Assembly (NCBI GenBank): GCA_001643675.2
Contig: LSRY02000026.1
Span: 446,001 to 510,000, forward strand
Source of the DNA: Monocercomonoides exilis
Taxonomy: Eukaryota; Preaxostyla; Oxymonadida; Polymastigidae
Direction of reading: 5' to 3'
DNA length: 64,000 bases
In this document: in pieces, positions 13,792-26,400 of the stretch
Layout: each line of letters begins with the position of its first letter
Position numbering within the stretch: the first letter of the stretch is position 1
Translations under genes and position numbers: made by a program
The notes under the pieces: model-generated
The model's database searches: none
Seen by the model: the letters and a program-made list of their open reading frames with translations, nothing else
What the model was told of the DNA's origin: nothing

Positions 13792-14315
13792 ACTACTATA
13801 ATTTGAATTGGATAAAATATTTTTGGTTGCAATTTTGTTTGTGATATTTCAAAGCTTAAATACAATAATTTTTCGATCAAAATGTGCCAAAATAAATTAT
13901 TAGCAACTTTCAATAATTACTCAATAATTTATCCAAAAGCTATAATTTATTTTTAAATGTTGATTATTTCAGATAAAATTTCTTTCTGTGCTTTTACCCA
14001 CTAACTCTCAAAATAAATTCTTCAGTTTAAAACATTCAAAAAGAAATGAATTCTTCCATTCGTTCTACCATTTTGGAAAACTATCTTGTGGAACTTTTAC
14101 TGCTTGTGCATAATCATAATTATTGAATCGTATTTATTTTAGTCAAATCGGAAAATTTTCATTCACATCCTCCTGCATTTGTAAAGTTTAATTTTAACTT
14201 TATTTTTTATTTATGATATAAAATGATGAATCATTATAGTGTTTAATCATGATATTACTCACAAATTTCAATAAGCTGTTATTCTTTTCAAAATAGTCAG
14301 TTTGTCATTTTATTA
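13792..14315. other. AT-rich spacer, nothing recognised
   Basis: No ORF of coding character and no recognisable repeat. It separates the MITE/microsatellite from the pogo-like element. Confidence 0.5.
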
Positions 14316-14317
14316 TA

Positions 14318-16348
14318 GGGTGATTTTTTTATCCGGACATAATTTTTATTTTTTGATAAAAAAATAAATATTTTTTAAAAATAGCATGTTGAAATTTTCG
14401 AAAAAAATGCAACAATCAATAGTAAATATAATCCATAAATTCTCTTTTTATTATTTTTCTGTTATTTATTCGTTCATTATCATCTTCTAAATCATCATCT
14501 TTTAAAATATGGGATTTGGATATTTTTCTTTTTTTTCGGCTTGTCTTCAGAAAACAAATCTTTTTCAATTTTTTCTTCAGCAGAATCATCAATATTCTTC
14601 TCCTCTTTCTTCTTTTTGTATTCTTTCCATTCATCTAAAAATGCTTGGTCAGAAATATTTTTTCCATGGAAATTGAAACGATTGGATTTTTTTTTGTTGA
14701 ACAGAAGAAGTTTTGATGACTTCATTAATACAGAATTGGATAGTCCAAACAGCACGCTGCTCTTTTCAAATGCAGAGTGAATTGTTGAAGGAAGCAATGC
14801 AGTTTGCAAAGCCTGTGGCAGGGCATATGCAACTGCTTTTCGTCTGAGTGTAATCGAAGAAGAAGAAGGAACAACATAATTGGAATTGAAACACTTTCAA
14901 AATACAGCACAAACTCCGCCATCAAGTGGCTGTGTGAGATGAGTGCTGTGTGGAATAAATGTAACTATGTCAATTGATTCATCTGCAAATTTTTGCTACA
15001 GATCTGGCTGTGCTCTTGAAGGATGAGAATCCAAGAGAAGCAAGCATCTATCTTCGTTTTTGTCACGAAATTATTTTCTTAGAATAATTCATAGCAGCTA
15101 TATCTCTTCATCATGAGAGCAAATAATGTGTCAGTCATCCATCCATCATTGTCTGCTCTGGCGTGAAGCTGCGGGCTGAGCAAGACCTTCATTTCTTGTG
15201 GAAGTTTTTTAGATGGCCAAAGAACAAGGCTTGGTAAAGAATAACCATCAGCTGCAACTGCAACCACAAGAGTGGAGTTTGGCATGTTGCTTGGTGTTTT
15301 GGAAAACCTGACTGGAACATCTGAAGGATGAATGACAGGATTTTTTGTGGAATTGGAAAGACGGAAAGAGGATTCGTTGGTGTTGAAGATGAGTGAAGTG
15401 GAGTATTTGTGAGTGTCATGAAGTGATCGAAGAAGAGAGAAGAAAGGTTGAAGAGACTGCTTATTGGATACAGATAAACGTTGAATATCAACGTTATGAG
15501 GAATGGATGTTTTAAGATCGGGATTGCGTTTGACAAACGAATAAGGAGTTGATTTTGAAATTTTAACTTCTTGATCTTCTTCTTCTCCATGTAGAAATTT
15601 TCTGTCAGTTAGCACAGACTCCATCTTTAATTTTAATTAATAATAAATATAGATAAGAAAAAAAAACAAAAATACAAACCAATCATTTTGTTTGAGTTAA
15701 AGAATAACTTCCTCCTGTCATGCTTTCTATTCTGATGACTCCTGTAATCACTTCTTTATCTTCTTTAGTGAACAGCTCTGGTCGACCAACTTTTCCCACG
15801 GTTCTACCTTTTTCAACGGCAGTTATGGCTCGGTTTATCGATGAACGAGAGAATTCATTTAGATTCGTATCATCAGCAATGTTAGATTTTTCATCTGAAA
15901 AAATTGTTGCCTTGTTTTCTTGTCGATTTTTTATATGATGATTTTGTAAAGATTTCATCAAGTCTCTCAATTTCGTTAATCCAATTTCTTTTCTTTGTTT
16001 CACTACGCTCATACAAATATAATATTGATTATGATCTTGTTTTTATTTTTTTAAAAAAAATTTATTCTGAAATGAAAAAAATCAAAAAAAAATTCTTTTT
16101 CGATCAAATTCTAACTTAGTCAACCCCGTTGCTATTACCTAATCTCCTCATGGGAGGCACAAATCAGAGATGGAAAAGCTGTCCTCCTTCCACTTCCCAT
16201 CTCCCCTCCGTCAGAGATTATGGATGGTAATTTAATCTTAATTTCGAACTGTTGACTTTTTGTAATATACTAAAAACAATCAATTTAATATGAAATATGG
16301 GATGATTAAACTATTTATAAAAAAAATATCCGGATAAAAAAACCACCC
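14318..16348 (-). mobile_element. Pogo-like DNA transposon, about 2.0 kb
   Basis: Terminal inverted repeats start GGGTGATTTTTTTATCCGGA at the left. The right end is the same apart from one substitution (GGGTGG). Both abut TA (14316-14317 and 16349-16350). The interior carries a broken transposase of the pogo/Tigger (DDE_1) type on the minus strand. A relatively GC-rich stretch at about 16125-16230, between the transposase start and the right end, has no assigned role. TIRs, TA target and transposase class agree. Confidence 0.8.
14495..16012 (-). pseudogene. Pogo/Tigger-type transposase relic
   Basis: The N-terminal piece (16012-15683) has a GRPELFTKED motif, typical just before the second helix-turn-helix of CENP-B/pogo-type DNA-binding domains. 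The middle piece (15624-15079) carries the catalytic core: the segment matching the first Asp motif reads FNTNESSF where the family has a D, then VAADGYSLPSLVLWPSK and DNDGWMT. Further on (about 15060-14880) LLLLDSHPS and HSTHLTQPLDGG match the second and third catalytic motifs. A C-terminal charged tail follows (14809-14495). Breaks: TGA after TQTK at 15683, a frameshift near 15080, and TAA, TAG and TGA codons in the last third. The Asp-to-Asn change alone should abolish DDE chemistry. Confidence 0.75.
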
Positions 16349-16350
16349 TA

Positions 16351-17465
16351 AATCATTCGTTAAATGATAACTATCGTTTTTTCTTGTTCAACAGCGTTCA
16401 CAAAAATGAGCTACTAACTTAGTTGAATCAATTACCTTTCCAAATTGATAACTCTGATGAAATTAGTTATTGTGAAATATTGGCTTATTCTGAATTACAT
16501 GTTAATGCGACTTATCATATACTTTTTCTGGAATGAATAATCAATGAAGGTTTGAAATTTTTTATAACTTTACAAAATACAATTTATTGAAATGTAAAAT
16601 TTTTTTTTCAAAGATTTTGTGTCAAAATTTTATTAAGTATTTAATTGTGAAAAAAATCAACCATTTTATAAAGGATAACTTTATTATTGAATCAAATCAA
16701 AACATAAAGCAACAATTGAGCATAAAGTTGAATCATTAAAAATGAAGTCAATCAGACCTTTCGAAAAAAAAACAACCAACAACAAGTAAACAAGAAAGAT
16801 GAGAGTAAAATTGAAAGATATTGATGAAATAGGTTTCCACAAAAATAATGGATATATCCATTTTTTTAAATAAAGATACAACGAATGATGAACAGAGAGG
16901 TTGTCTTCAATATCATTAGTTCTTTTTCACATTCTAAAACACAAGCAGAATTTATTTCAAATGAAAATTCGATGAAAAGCCGGAAGAACAAAAAATAAAG
17001 ACAATCAAAATAAGAAAAAGAAAGAAAGAAAAGAAGGAACGGAAAGAAATGAAAAGTCATCTGAATTCGAAGCAGAACCCATTCAGCAGCGAAGGATCAA
17101 TGGCACAAAAAGAAGTATTCTCTTTAAATCTCATTATAAACAGAAAAGATAGAAGTGTTATAAATACGCCTGAATATGAATCATTTACTTGCATATACAA
17201 ATATTACTGGAAATAGATACAATGAAGCATTAATGGATATTCAATTGCTCAGCAGAAGAAAGTGAGAATATTAATCTCTTCGAGTATTTAATATGTTCTT
17301 TAATCAAAAACGGTTATTGTTCCATTTTATTCACCAGTATTTTTTCTTTTTTTTTTTGTGTCTCTTTTTTTCAACAAACTGTTGTTGTCAAAATTTCCCC
17401 CCTTCTTTTCCTTCCATCTGAATGAGAAGTTGAAAGTTGATAGCCTTATATATATTGAAGCAGCG
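16351..17465. other. AT-rich spacer, nothing recognised
   Basis: No conserved ORF or RNA gene seen between the pogo-like element and the small plus-strand gene. Confidence 0.5.
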
Positions 17466-17816
17466 ATGGAACAATCAGTGGAAGAAAGTGCAATTCAATT
17501 GATGGAAAGTGAAAGGACAGACCCAAGCAATGAAGATAATTATTAAAGAAATTGAAATGACATTTGAAGAAAAAATACTGGCAGCTGTCGAAAGAATATC
17601 TCAGAGTCGATTGAGTGAACACAATATTCAAAATCCACCAATTCTGTGGATTACACAAAGCTCACTTCTTCATTCAGTTCAATTTGATATGTTTGCTCAA
17701 CAACGTTCAACTCAACCCAATGCCCTTCTGTTTGTTCATTTTATCGTTCTCATTCTCATTCTCCTCTGCTTTCCTATTCGGATTCTAATAAAATGTCACT
17801 CCCGGATTCTGATGTC

Positions 17817-17847
<31 letters not shown>

Positions 17848-18158
17848 CTTCTTCTTCCTTTTCTTTTTCTCATCAAAGCCGTCCTTCTTCATATTTTTAT
17901 ACCATCTGGGTAAATTAAACTTTCACCCAGTCAACAATTATTTCACTCCAGAATGCATCACACCTTCCACTCCTTGTTCATCCTCTTTACACTCAACCTC
18001 TTCCTCTAACTCTTCAATATATCCTCACTTCTTTTATTCCACCTCATCGTTTCTCTCCTCTCTCCATTATTCCTAAAAAATGGACAAACAGATTGTTGAC
18101 TTTTACAGATATCTTGAATCCTTCAGCTTTAGAACTTCGCTTTCACCTCAAGTCATGA
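17466..18158 (+). CDS. Unrecognised small gene, probable intron, frames uncertain
   Basis: Coding-like sequence in three parts. A first piece starts at ATG 17466 (MEQSVEESAIQLMESE). A second in another frame reads EMTFEEKILAAVERISQS then NIQNPPILWITQS. A serine-rich stretch over a TTC repeat ends SYFYTIW. A clean intron candidate, GTAAATTAAAC to CACTCCAG (17910-17951, 42 bp, phase 0), joins this to an exon with VHPLYTQPLPLTLQYILTSF, ending at TGA 18156-18158. The joins between the first pieces need frame changes I could not explain by introns, so it may be decayed or have unseen introns. No family recognised. The last exon looks the most protein-like. Confidence 0.35.
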
Positions 18159-18819
18159 CGAAAAACACTTCTTCCGTTTCAGCTGATCCCACATTATTAT
18201 CTTCTCTCTTTTGCTCCTGTTTAATGCCTTTGCCTATACAAAAACTGAGAAATTAAATTACGGTGGATTGTGGTTTATTTTGTGTTTTTATCACCTCGGC
18301 CTCCTCCTTCACAAGTCTCAGCCTTCCAATTTAAAGAGCCTCCAAAACCAGAAATGGGCATAGGTCTAAATTGTACCAGTAGCAAATTTGACGTTTATAT
18401 TCAAATTTTCAATATATTATTAATAAACTTAATTATTTAACTCTATATTATCGAAAAAATCAAAGAAATATTACTATGAAAAACAAAAACAAAAAATGTT
18501 GATCAGTCCCATATAAATATTTTTAATTTTTTGTTTTTTTGTTTTTGAAGTATAAGAGCAATATTTTGAATGTTAACTTTTGTCTTAGCCTTGAAATATT
18601 CTTTTGGCATGACCACTAATCAAAAAGAATGGATAAGTTTATGCTTTGTTTTCTTTTTTTTAATATATACATTCTGCGCATTTTGACAAGAAAGAATTGA
18701 AAAAAACATTTTTTTATCAAAACAATTTGAATAGCATTTCCATTTTATTTGAGAAAAATTCATTCACAAACCTTCATTGTTCTCCATCTTGCGATGTGGT
18801 TGTTCCAATATGAGTTTAG
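18159..18819. other. AT-rich spacer, nothing recognised
   Basis: A short moderately GC-richer stretch near 18280-18360, then AT-rich DNA. No gene supported. Confidence 0.5.
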
Positions 18820-19401
18820 ATTGTTGAAGACATCAAATCAACCTTTATCCCCCCTCCATTTCCATTCGCACACTTACACCCTTCAATTGTTGTATTCCAC
18901 ACCACAAATGCTTCTCCTCCCTTCACGCTTTTTTGCCATCACAACGCCATCTCCACCTGTCCATTTCACATTTCGAATTGTCAAATTCCCCAGTAAACTT
19001 TCTCCTGACAACTATTCTGCTGATGATGGATCGGCTAACAGAGGCTGTGATATTTTCATGTTTTCTATCTAAACATCATCCATCTTCAGCTGCCTCAATG
19101 CAACTTCAAATACAGGTGCTGTTATAACACTTCCTCCAATTGCTCCTGAGAGCACCACATCCTCCAGAAAAAGAGCCCAGCTCCCCACAGATATCACAAG
19201 CACACTCGGCGATGAGATCCATCCTGCATTGTGATCCATTCCATTTCCTCCTGTTTCATCAGCAATCACCTTTCTTCTCATTGAACACAAATTCACAAAC
19301 AGTGCAATTTCATCTCCTTCATTCCCGTTTTCATTCCCATTCTTCTTCAGCACATACGATGGAATTGTCAGTGGAGTGAAAAAATTCCAATGAGTTTGCA
19401 T
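18820..19401 (-). pseudogene. Small relic of the giant beta-helix gene family
   Basis: On the minus strand this fragment translates in pieces resembling parts of copies A and B: EIALFVNLCSMRRKV matches VIPLFVYLCSIGSKL. Further on, SPSVLVISVGS, LEDVVLSGAIGGSVI and ALRQLKMDDV match the block at about 11690-11820 of copy A. The plus-strand DNA at 18850-18990 also tracks 11420-11560. The fragment is much more diverged than A from B and joins non-adjacent parts of the family protein. Stops and frame changes show it is dead. It is a third, older copy. Confidence 0.7.
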
Positions 19402-20740
19402 TCACTTTTGATCTAAACAACATGTCATTGTCATCCGATTAAAAACATATTTCAAAAAAATAATATTCAACTGTTATATATCTTCCTAAACTTTATTCTA
19501 TCTTCAATTCTCCTCCTTCGTTGCTTATCTTTGACTTTCACCCTTCAATCCAGCTTCCATTCATCGCCATCCCTTCTCTTGCACTCCATCCTAACAGTTC
19601 TATCTCTCCTTCTCCTACTGCTTCACCACAATTATCGTATCCCTCATATATGTCATTTATCAAATAAACTTGAAAAACAAATAATTTCTCATTTAAACAA
19701 TTCTTTTTTAATGGAAATAAATAAATAAATAAATAAATAAACTTTTTTTAGTGCATTAATTTTATTTCTAAACATCGAGATATTTTGTGTGATTATTGTT
19801 TATTTTTGCATGATTTATTCATTAATGGATGTTTTGATCGAGTCTAATATAAAAATACATTAATGTATCAAAGGAAAAGAAAATATTTTAGAAAAAAGCA
19901 AATAAATTCATAATTTTATTTGAAGAAACATATAATACCTTTTGGATTTTATTGTTAATTAATTTGAAATTTTTATCTTTCAGCTGAAAAATATTCAAGT
20001 GGAAAAGAACATGTTAATCTTTTTGAAAAATAAGAGCTGTTTTCAAAATAAAACAAGTGCTCATATAATAAAATACTTAAATGAACATATAAAAGTGAAC
20101 GAATTACAAACTTTTAGGTTCAAGTTAAACCAAAACAGCATATTCTAAATTTTCAAAAAAAAATAAATTTAATTGTGGGCTTGATAAAAGATATTTAATA
20201 AAATGTTTTATTTATGATCATTGTTGTTAATGATGAATATATTCGGATTATGCCATAAAATAAATTTATACTATCATAAATACACTTTGGATGTCCAAAA
20301 ATCACATTTTCTTTAAAATTTGAATATTTTTTTATGAAATTTATGTTTTTATGGGTCATTTTTCAAAAATCATTTTTTTCAACAAAAAAATTTTTTCGAA
20401 AAATCGGTCCATAAAAAGTTTTTAATTAATTGTTAACTATCTATTTATCATAATAATAATGAATAAAAACGCAATATGCAAAAGGAGCGCATTTAGACCT
20501 GTGCCGTTCATTTATTGAAATACGTTTGAGGAAACAAAACTTTATGAAATAACATCTATTATAACTATATGCAGTTATGAAAAACCAATTTATTTTGAAA
20601 TCTGAGAATGATTGATAAAGTAATAAGTGAATCAATTTTTTCATGCTTTGTGCATAAAAAGCTTGAAAGTCCATATTTCCCCACATATCTTTGCTTTTTA
20701 ACGATAATGACATAACTTTCTGTACTTTTATACAGAGAAT
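19402..20740. other. AT-rich spacer with an (AAAT)n run
   Basis: Contains an AAAT tetranucleotide run at about 19713-19741. The rest is very AT-rich and I saw no gene. Confidence 0.55.
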
Positions 20741-21683
20741 TGAAAAAAGGATGTATTTGAAAGAAATCAAAGAGATCGTCCTGTATCATCAGGAATTACA
20801 ATCTGTCTCGACTTGCTTGTTAATCGTCTTGGCAGTTCTTGCTTAAAAGATTTTTCACCATCAAAAGTCTTGAAGGAGTGATTGTTAATGAACTGCATTT
20901 TGCAAAAGAAGCATATAGAGAGTTGGAAGACTTGTTGAAAAGCGTGGATTGGAAGAAGAAAAAAAGAGAAAATGAACAAAGAAGAAGCGAAAAAAGAATT
21001 AGCATTGATGAGATATGTCGAAACATTCGCGATTAATTTTTCCAGTTGTCGATTGAAGAATGAAGAATATGTTTACCTTTTTAGCAGAATTGTTCAGGAG
21101 TATCGTGCAGCAAAAGGGAATAATGAAGAAATTAGTGACAAGTGCATTTATTTTTTTAAAAAGAGCAGCAGGTAAATTTCATGTGAAAATTGATGCCTTG
21201 CTGAAAAGTATTGTCTTTGATGCTGCTTTGGAGGAGATTTATCTACCAATATTGAATAGAGGAATGTCATATGGGACGATATTTTTTGCTTTATGAATTT
21301 TGTTCCATTCTGCACTTACAAATATTTTTATCATTTTTAAAAAAAAACTTTTTTTTTTTGATATGGGAATGAAAGACTTATCGTGATTAGTTTGTGGAAA
21401 AAGTTTGGAACAAATTGTCGTATTTTTTTATAAATGTAAGAATTTTGCCCCATATGAACTCTTGGGATTTTTTCATTTGATGAAAAGAAAACGAATGAAA
21501 AGAAGAGAGATGAAATGGAAGAAGAAAAAAGAATCGAGTTGAAAAGAAAGATATTTGAACAAATAGAAGAAGAAGGATATGAAGGCACAATCACATGCTT
21601 TCATGAAATATTTGATTATCTCTATAAAATATATTATTATAGATTGTCATTTAATATTTCTGATTATTTTGTAAATCCTTAAG
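20741..21683 (+). pseudogene. Relic of the ARM-like family gene at 41950-43391
   Basis: Pieces in different frames follow the order of the intact relative. KEIKEIVLYHQ matches DEIKDIILYYQ. EGVIVNELHFAKEAYRELEDL and VDWKKKK match its VVVNEVHFGREA and MDWKKK. FSSCRLKNEEYVYL, EYRAAKGN and AALEEIYLP follow. The far end (21530-21683) carries EEEGYEGTITCFHE and NISDYFVNP, matching the C-terminal SFHKM and NISDYFVTV, with a TAA. Frame changes occur near 20850, 20990, 21120 and 21300, and the N-terminal third is not seen. Dead paralogue. Confidence 0.75.
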
Positions 21684-22689
21684 AAAATGAAATTCATTAT
21701 GCATTACGACTCGAAATTTCAATTCTTTTCATTTTTTCTTTTTGTATCATAACCTTGACAAACAAACTCCTGTTTGGAGCTTTTCTTTACTTTTTGATTG
21801 ATTGATAATTTTTATTGGATTGGCTGAATAATGATCAGCTTTTGATGAAAATATTCGAGTAAATGTAAGCCTCTGCGACCGACCGACATTTTTTGGACAA
21901 CTCGACAAATCGACCGACAATTCATATGAGTTTAATTTTTAAGTAATAAAAAAAGTATTAATTTTTATTTTCATATTTTTTCAGAAAAAAACGAAATAGA
22001 ATTTTAATCTTTGTTTTTTTCGAATAATATTAATAAATTTATATAAATTTGATAAATCAAAAATTTTCCTTTTTTTCAAAAATTCTTATTTTTATAATGG
22101 GTTATCGACTGATCTTTGTCGAGATCAGTCGAACGACAAAGATCAGTCGTTTGACAAAGATCAGTCGAGTTGTAAGATATAAATGAAAAATTATGATTTT
22201 TTAACAATTGTTTATAATTTTTTATTTTAAGACTTTCACTCACTTAAAGATTTCACTTTTTTTCATTTTTGAATCATTCCAACTTTGATTTCTTATTTTA
22301 TTGTTCAATGATTTGGTGATATTTTATTTCAAATGTTTCATTGCTCAAACAAGGCGTTTTGATTATTATTTGTATAAGGAAATGGAGTTGAGCGTATTTC
22401 AAACAATTCTCTTTTATCGTTTTGGTTTTGATTTTTAATACAAATTTGATCATCGTTTCTAAAATGACATTTGATTGTTGTAGTAATTCTATGAAATGAT
22501 AAAGTGGTTATTTGTTTTCTATTATTGTTACTAATAATTGTAAAAATCTTTTGTTAAAAGATAAAATTTGCACAAAAATATATGATGCGATTTTTTTTCT
22601 ATAACATGAAACGGTGATAACATATAAGTGAAGGAATATCATTTTCTAAACAAAAAAAGTGAATGATACGAAGTTCAGATAATTTCGTA
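21684..22689. other. AT-rich spacer with a short palindromic/tandem cluster
   Basis: No gene seen. It contains GCCTCTGCGAC at 21869-21879 (see the flanking-repeat entry) and the 22106-22168 repeat cluster. Confidence 0.5.
22106..22168. repeat. Inverted and tandem copies of CGACAAAGATCAGTCG
   Basis: CGACTGATCTTTGTCG (22106-22121) is the exact reverse complement of CGACAAAGATCAGTCG (22134-22149), giving a 16 bp stem with a 12 bp loop. A further direct copy, GACAAAGATCAGTCG, follows at once. Noncoding context; function unknown. Confidence 0.85.
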
Positions 22690-23401
22690 TTATCCAGAGA
22701 ATGAAATGCTGCTCAATTGGAGTGAATTTGTGAGATGGCATGAATATTTGGTAATTACAATGGTGATGAAGGAGCAGATGGAGCTGCATGCGAAGCCGAA
22801 GAGGACAGTAGAAAAGAAGGTTGCTGAAATGAAAAAATAGTCTGATGGAGTTAAGAGCATCGCATTTTTCGGAAAGAAATTGTTTGAAAAAAGAGAGAAG
22901 GCGAAAGGGGGAAGAATGAGAATGAGAAGAAGAGGAAGAAGAAGTTGTTGTTGTTGTTGTTGAAGAAGATGATAATGAAGAGATGGTGTGGTGTTTGAGC
23001 TAATATTCCTGAAGAGGACTCGATGAAAGAATAGGAGTGGAAGTGATTTCTGGGAAGACAAAAGAGTTTTGCTTTCCATTTGCCGAAGAAGAAGAAGAAG
23101 AAGAAGAAGAAAAAGAAGAAGAAGAAGAAGAAGACGAAACAGAAGCTGTTTGAGGGAAGAAGAGAGATTCGAAGTATTTGTGATATTCGTCTGTGAGTGG
23201 AATAATCTCGTCTTCCACTTCGTATTCTGCTGCCATTCCCATTGGATCTTCAAACAGCTTTTCGTATTCGTCTGAAATGTCATTCGTTTCATTCAATTGA
23301 ATGCTCATTCCTGTTTCATTTCTCATCCCCATCTCCTATCTTCTCTGTGAACTGCATGTTTTCATTATTCGTATGGCTGTAATATCGACAAACATCGTCT
23401 C

Positions 23402-26400
23402 TTAGGTTGTGTTCGCAATTGGCACCTCAAAAAAGACAGGAGAGCCGAAAGAAGAGAAGATCGCACGGGTGGAGGAGAAGTGGTGGAGGTTGAGGCGCTG
23501 AAGAAGACGCCTTTTGGACTGAAAAATAAGAAATAAAAAGAAATTTAAATAAATAAAATAAAAATTAGAATGAAATATTCTTCTTTTAAAAAAACAAACT
23601 TCTTCTCTTTCCTTTCTGCTGACAATCGATTCTTCTGTCTGCTTCTTCACCATTCCTCTCATCTCCACTCCATTTCGATCCATTTGTGTTGCTCTGCCAA
23701 CAGTTCCTGCTGACATTCCCAGCAATTCCTGCTTCTTTCTGTTCTTCTCCTTCTCCTTCTCTTCTCTTCTTCTCATGTCAAACATGAAATCTTCTCCAAC
23801 TACACCGTTTTGCCCGTCTGTTGCCTCAATCGAAGACAGATGATGATTTCTCTTCAGAAGAATTCATCCTTTTGCTGATGTTGTTGAGAGAGAAGGAGGT
23901 TTGATGATTAATTGTGAAATGGTTGATTGCTCAGAAGAGAAAAAAGAGGAAGGAATGGAAGAAGAAGAAGAAGATGATGATGACGATGAAGATAAAAATA
24001 AAGGAGCAGAAGAAGAGGTGGAGAAAGAGGAGGAAGAAGAAGAAATGATGCTTGTTGGTTTGTCTCCTCTGAGCATCATTTCATTCAAAACGATGTTTTG
24101 ACATAAAATTGAATCATTTGCTGATAGATGAGCGGATTTTGCTGTTCCGCTTTGCATTCTCCCTCTTGTTTGTTCTCTTTCTCTTTGAGAGATAGAAAGA
24201 GAATGAGAAAGAGGACGAGAAGAAGCAGAAACGAAAGAAGAGGAAAAGGAGGAAGAAGAAGGCAGAGCTGAAAGATTTGGAGTGAAAACAGTTCTTTTGT
24301 GTGAGACAGACAAAGAAAGAGTGCCCAAATTGAGTGAAAAAAGCGCTTTTGAATGGGAAAGGAAATGAAAAGAGAGGAAAAATGTGATGAGGAAAGGAGA
24401 AGGTGTGGAGTCGGATGCAAAATGAGAAGAAGTTGAAGAAGAAGAAGTGACAGTGGAGACAAAATTTGTGTTGTCTGATGAAGGGAAAGGTAGAGGAGGC
24501 TGATGAGAAGAGGCAGAGGGGATGACAAGAGGAGCATAGATTGAAAAAGAGAGGGTTTTGGAGGCTGTTCCTTAATAAAATGAAGAGTAATATATAAATT
24601 GAAGGAAAGGGAGAGAGAGAGAGAAAAATAAAGATAGTAATAATGAATGTAACAATTATTCAAACAATGAAAGAGAGAAAGAAAGAAATATATAAAAAGA
24701 AATTTATAATCAAACCATTGGTGATTCCTGTGAGTGCCGAGAGCGGCAGAAAAGCGTGTTCGAAGAGCTGTTGCGTCTGCTCGTCCCAAATATCAATTTG
24801 AAGATGGCGTTCCTTCAACGTCTCAAACAAAGTGGAAGAGGAAGAAGGAGAAGAAGGATGAGGCTGGCTTTGCAGGCGGAAAGGGAAGAGGCAGAGGAAG
24901 TCGGAGACGGAAAAGGAGGAAGGAAGAGGAGATATGGAAGAAGAGGAGAGAGAAGATGAAGAGAAAGAAGAGAAAGAAGAAGAAGAAGAAGAAGAAGAAG
25001 AGAAGGAGGAGGAATCAGAAGATGAAGTGAAGAGCGAAACAGGATCAGGAAACGAAAACAGGAGTTGAAGTGGAACCGAAACAGAAATTGAAAGAGGATT
25101 GTTCTGATACGACGTGATGTGATAAGTCAGCTGGTTGGCATTCTCCAACTTGAATAACTCTTCTTCCTCGTCTTCTTCTCCATCTCTCTCTTCATTCTGC
25201 CCTCTTTCCACAATCCCCATCTCCTTCCTTCTCCTCCTCTCCATCTCTCTCTCCCTCTTCTTTCTCTGAATCGCACTCTTTTTCCTCTCCACTTCTGTCT
25301 CCACATAGCCAGGCGGTGTGTAACAGCGAGGCAGCACAATCATCTGGAAGGAGAAGAAAGGCCTTCTTGGCATCTCCACCAGATGAGAAGAAGAAAGCTC
25401 ATTTAAAACCAACGGAGAATCACTCAATTCATTCACAAGGGGTGTCATTTCTGCTGTTTGAGACGGCTGAATAGGCTGTTGTGGCTGCTCTTGTGATGCC
25501 AGAATGCTTATCAACGTCTTTTCATTCGGCCATTTTTGAGTGAAAGACAAGAAAGTGAAGGTGAATTCGCTGCAGAGGTGGTCTTCTGGCTCGTCAGTTC
25601 GGGTGCTTCTGAGAAGAACTTTGGGAAGAGGGGCGATGGGAACAAGGGGAAGCTGCGGAAGAGGTGGAGGGACAATGTGGATGGGATCGGTGGAGGGAGG
25701 TGGCTGGATATGAAATGAGGAAATGAAATTAAAAAAAGAAAAGAACAGAAAAAAGAAAATATATTGAAAGGAAAATAAGTTATTATAATGAATATTATTG
25801 ATAACAAAGCAAACCTCTCTCACATCTCTTTTCACCTGCATTGCTGGTATGTGCTTTGGTGATAGTGGAACGGGTGTCTCATCCTCAGACTCACTCTCTG
25901 TTTCTGGCTGTTCTTCATCTTTTGTTCTTTTCGTTGCTCTTCTCACAAATAGAAAAGGAGTCTTCACCCAAACAGGAAGAAGAAGAAACTGGCTTTCCGG
26001 CAGCACCAGTTCGAAATAGACGAGCGTTGGGAAGAATTGAGCGGAAGATTTTGGCTCAGGTATTTCGATGGGAGTGGGGTAGTGATATTCTGGCGGGAGA
26101 GGGTCAGGAGGAGGTGGGTCGTCTTCCTTCATGAAGAGGGCGGTGGAGGGAGTTAACACAGAAAAGGGGAATATGGCTTCATCAGCTGTGAATGGGATGG
26201 GAGAAGACAAAGCAGTTTTTGAAGGGTTTTTCGATTTCTCTGCGTTTGGGTCGTATTCTTTGAGAGACAACCATGGAATGTCTGAACTTGTCAGCAGCAG
26301 TTTTGTGGAAGAGGAAGTCGAAGCATTCAGACTCTCTTTTTTCGGCTTGATTATCTTCGGAGGAGGAGTTTGAATACCACTTTTGGAGGCTCCGTGGGTA

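Noticed and set aside
16125-16230. Naming the GC-rich island an snRNA or tRNA-derived SINE
   Set aside because: No convincing B box, Sm site or cloverleaf seen; left as unexplained.
22690-23292. 200-residue ORF downstream of the NPHP4-like gene as an independent gene
   Set aside because: Leu/Ser/Gln runs from triplet repeats and no recognisable domain. It may be decayed 3' sequence of the NPHP4-like gene.
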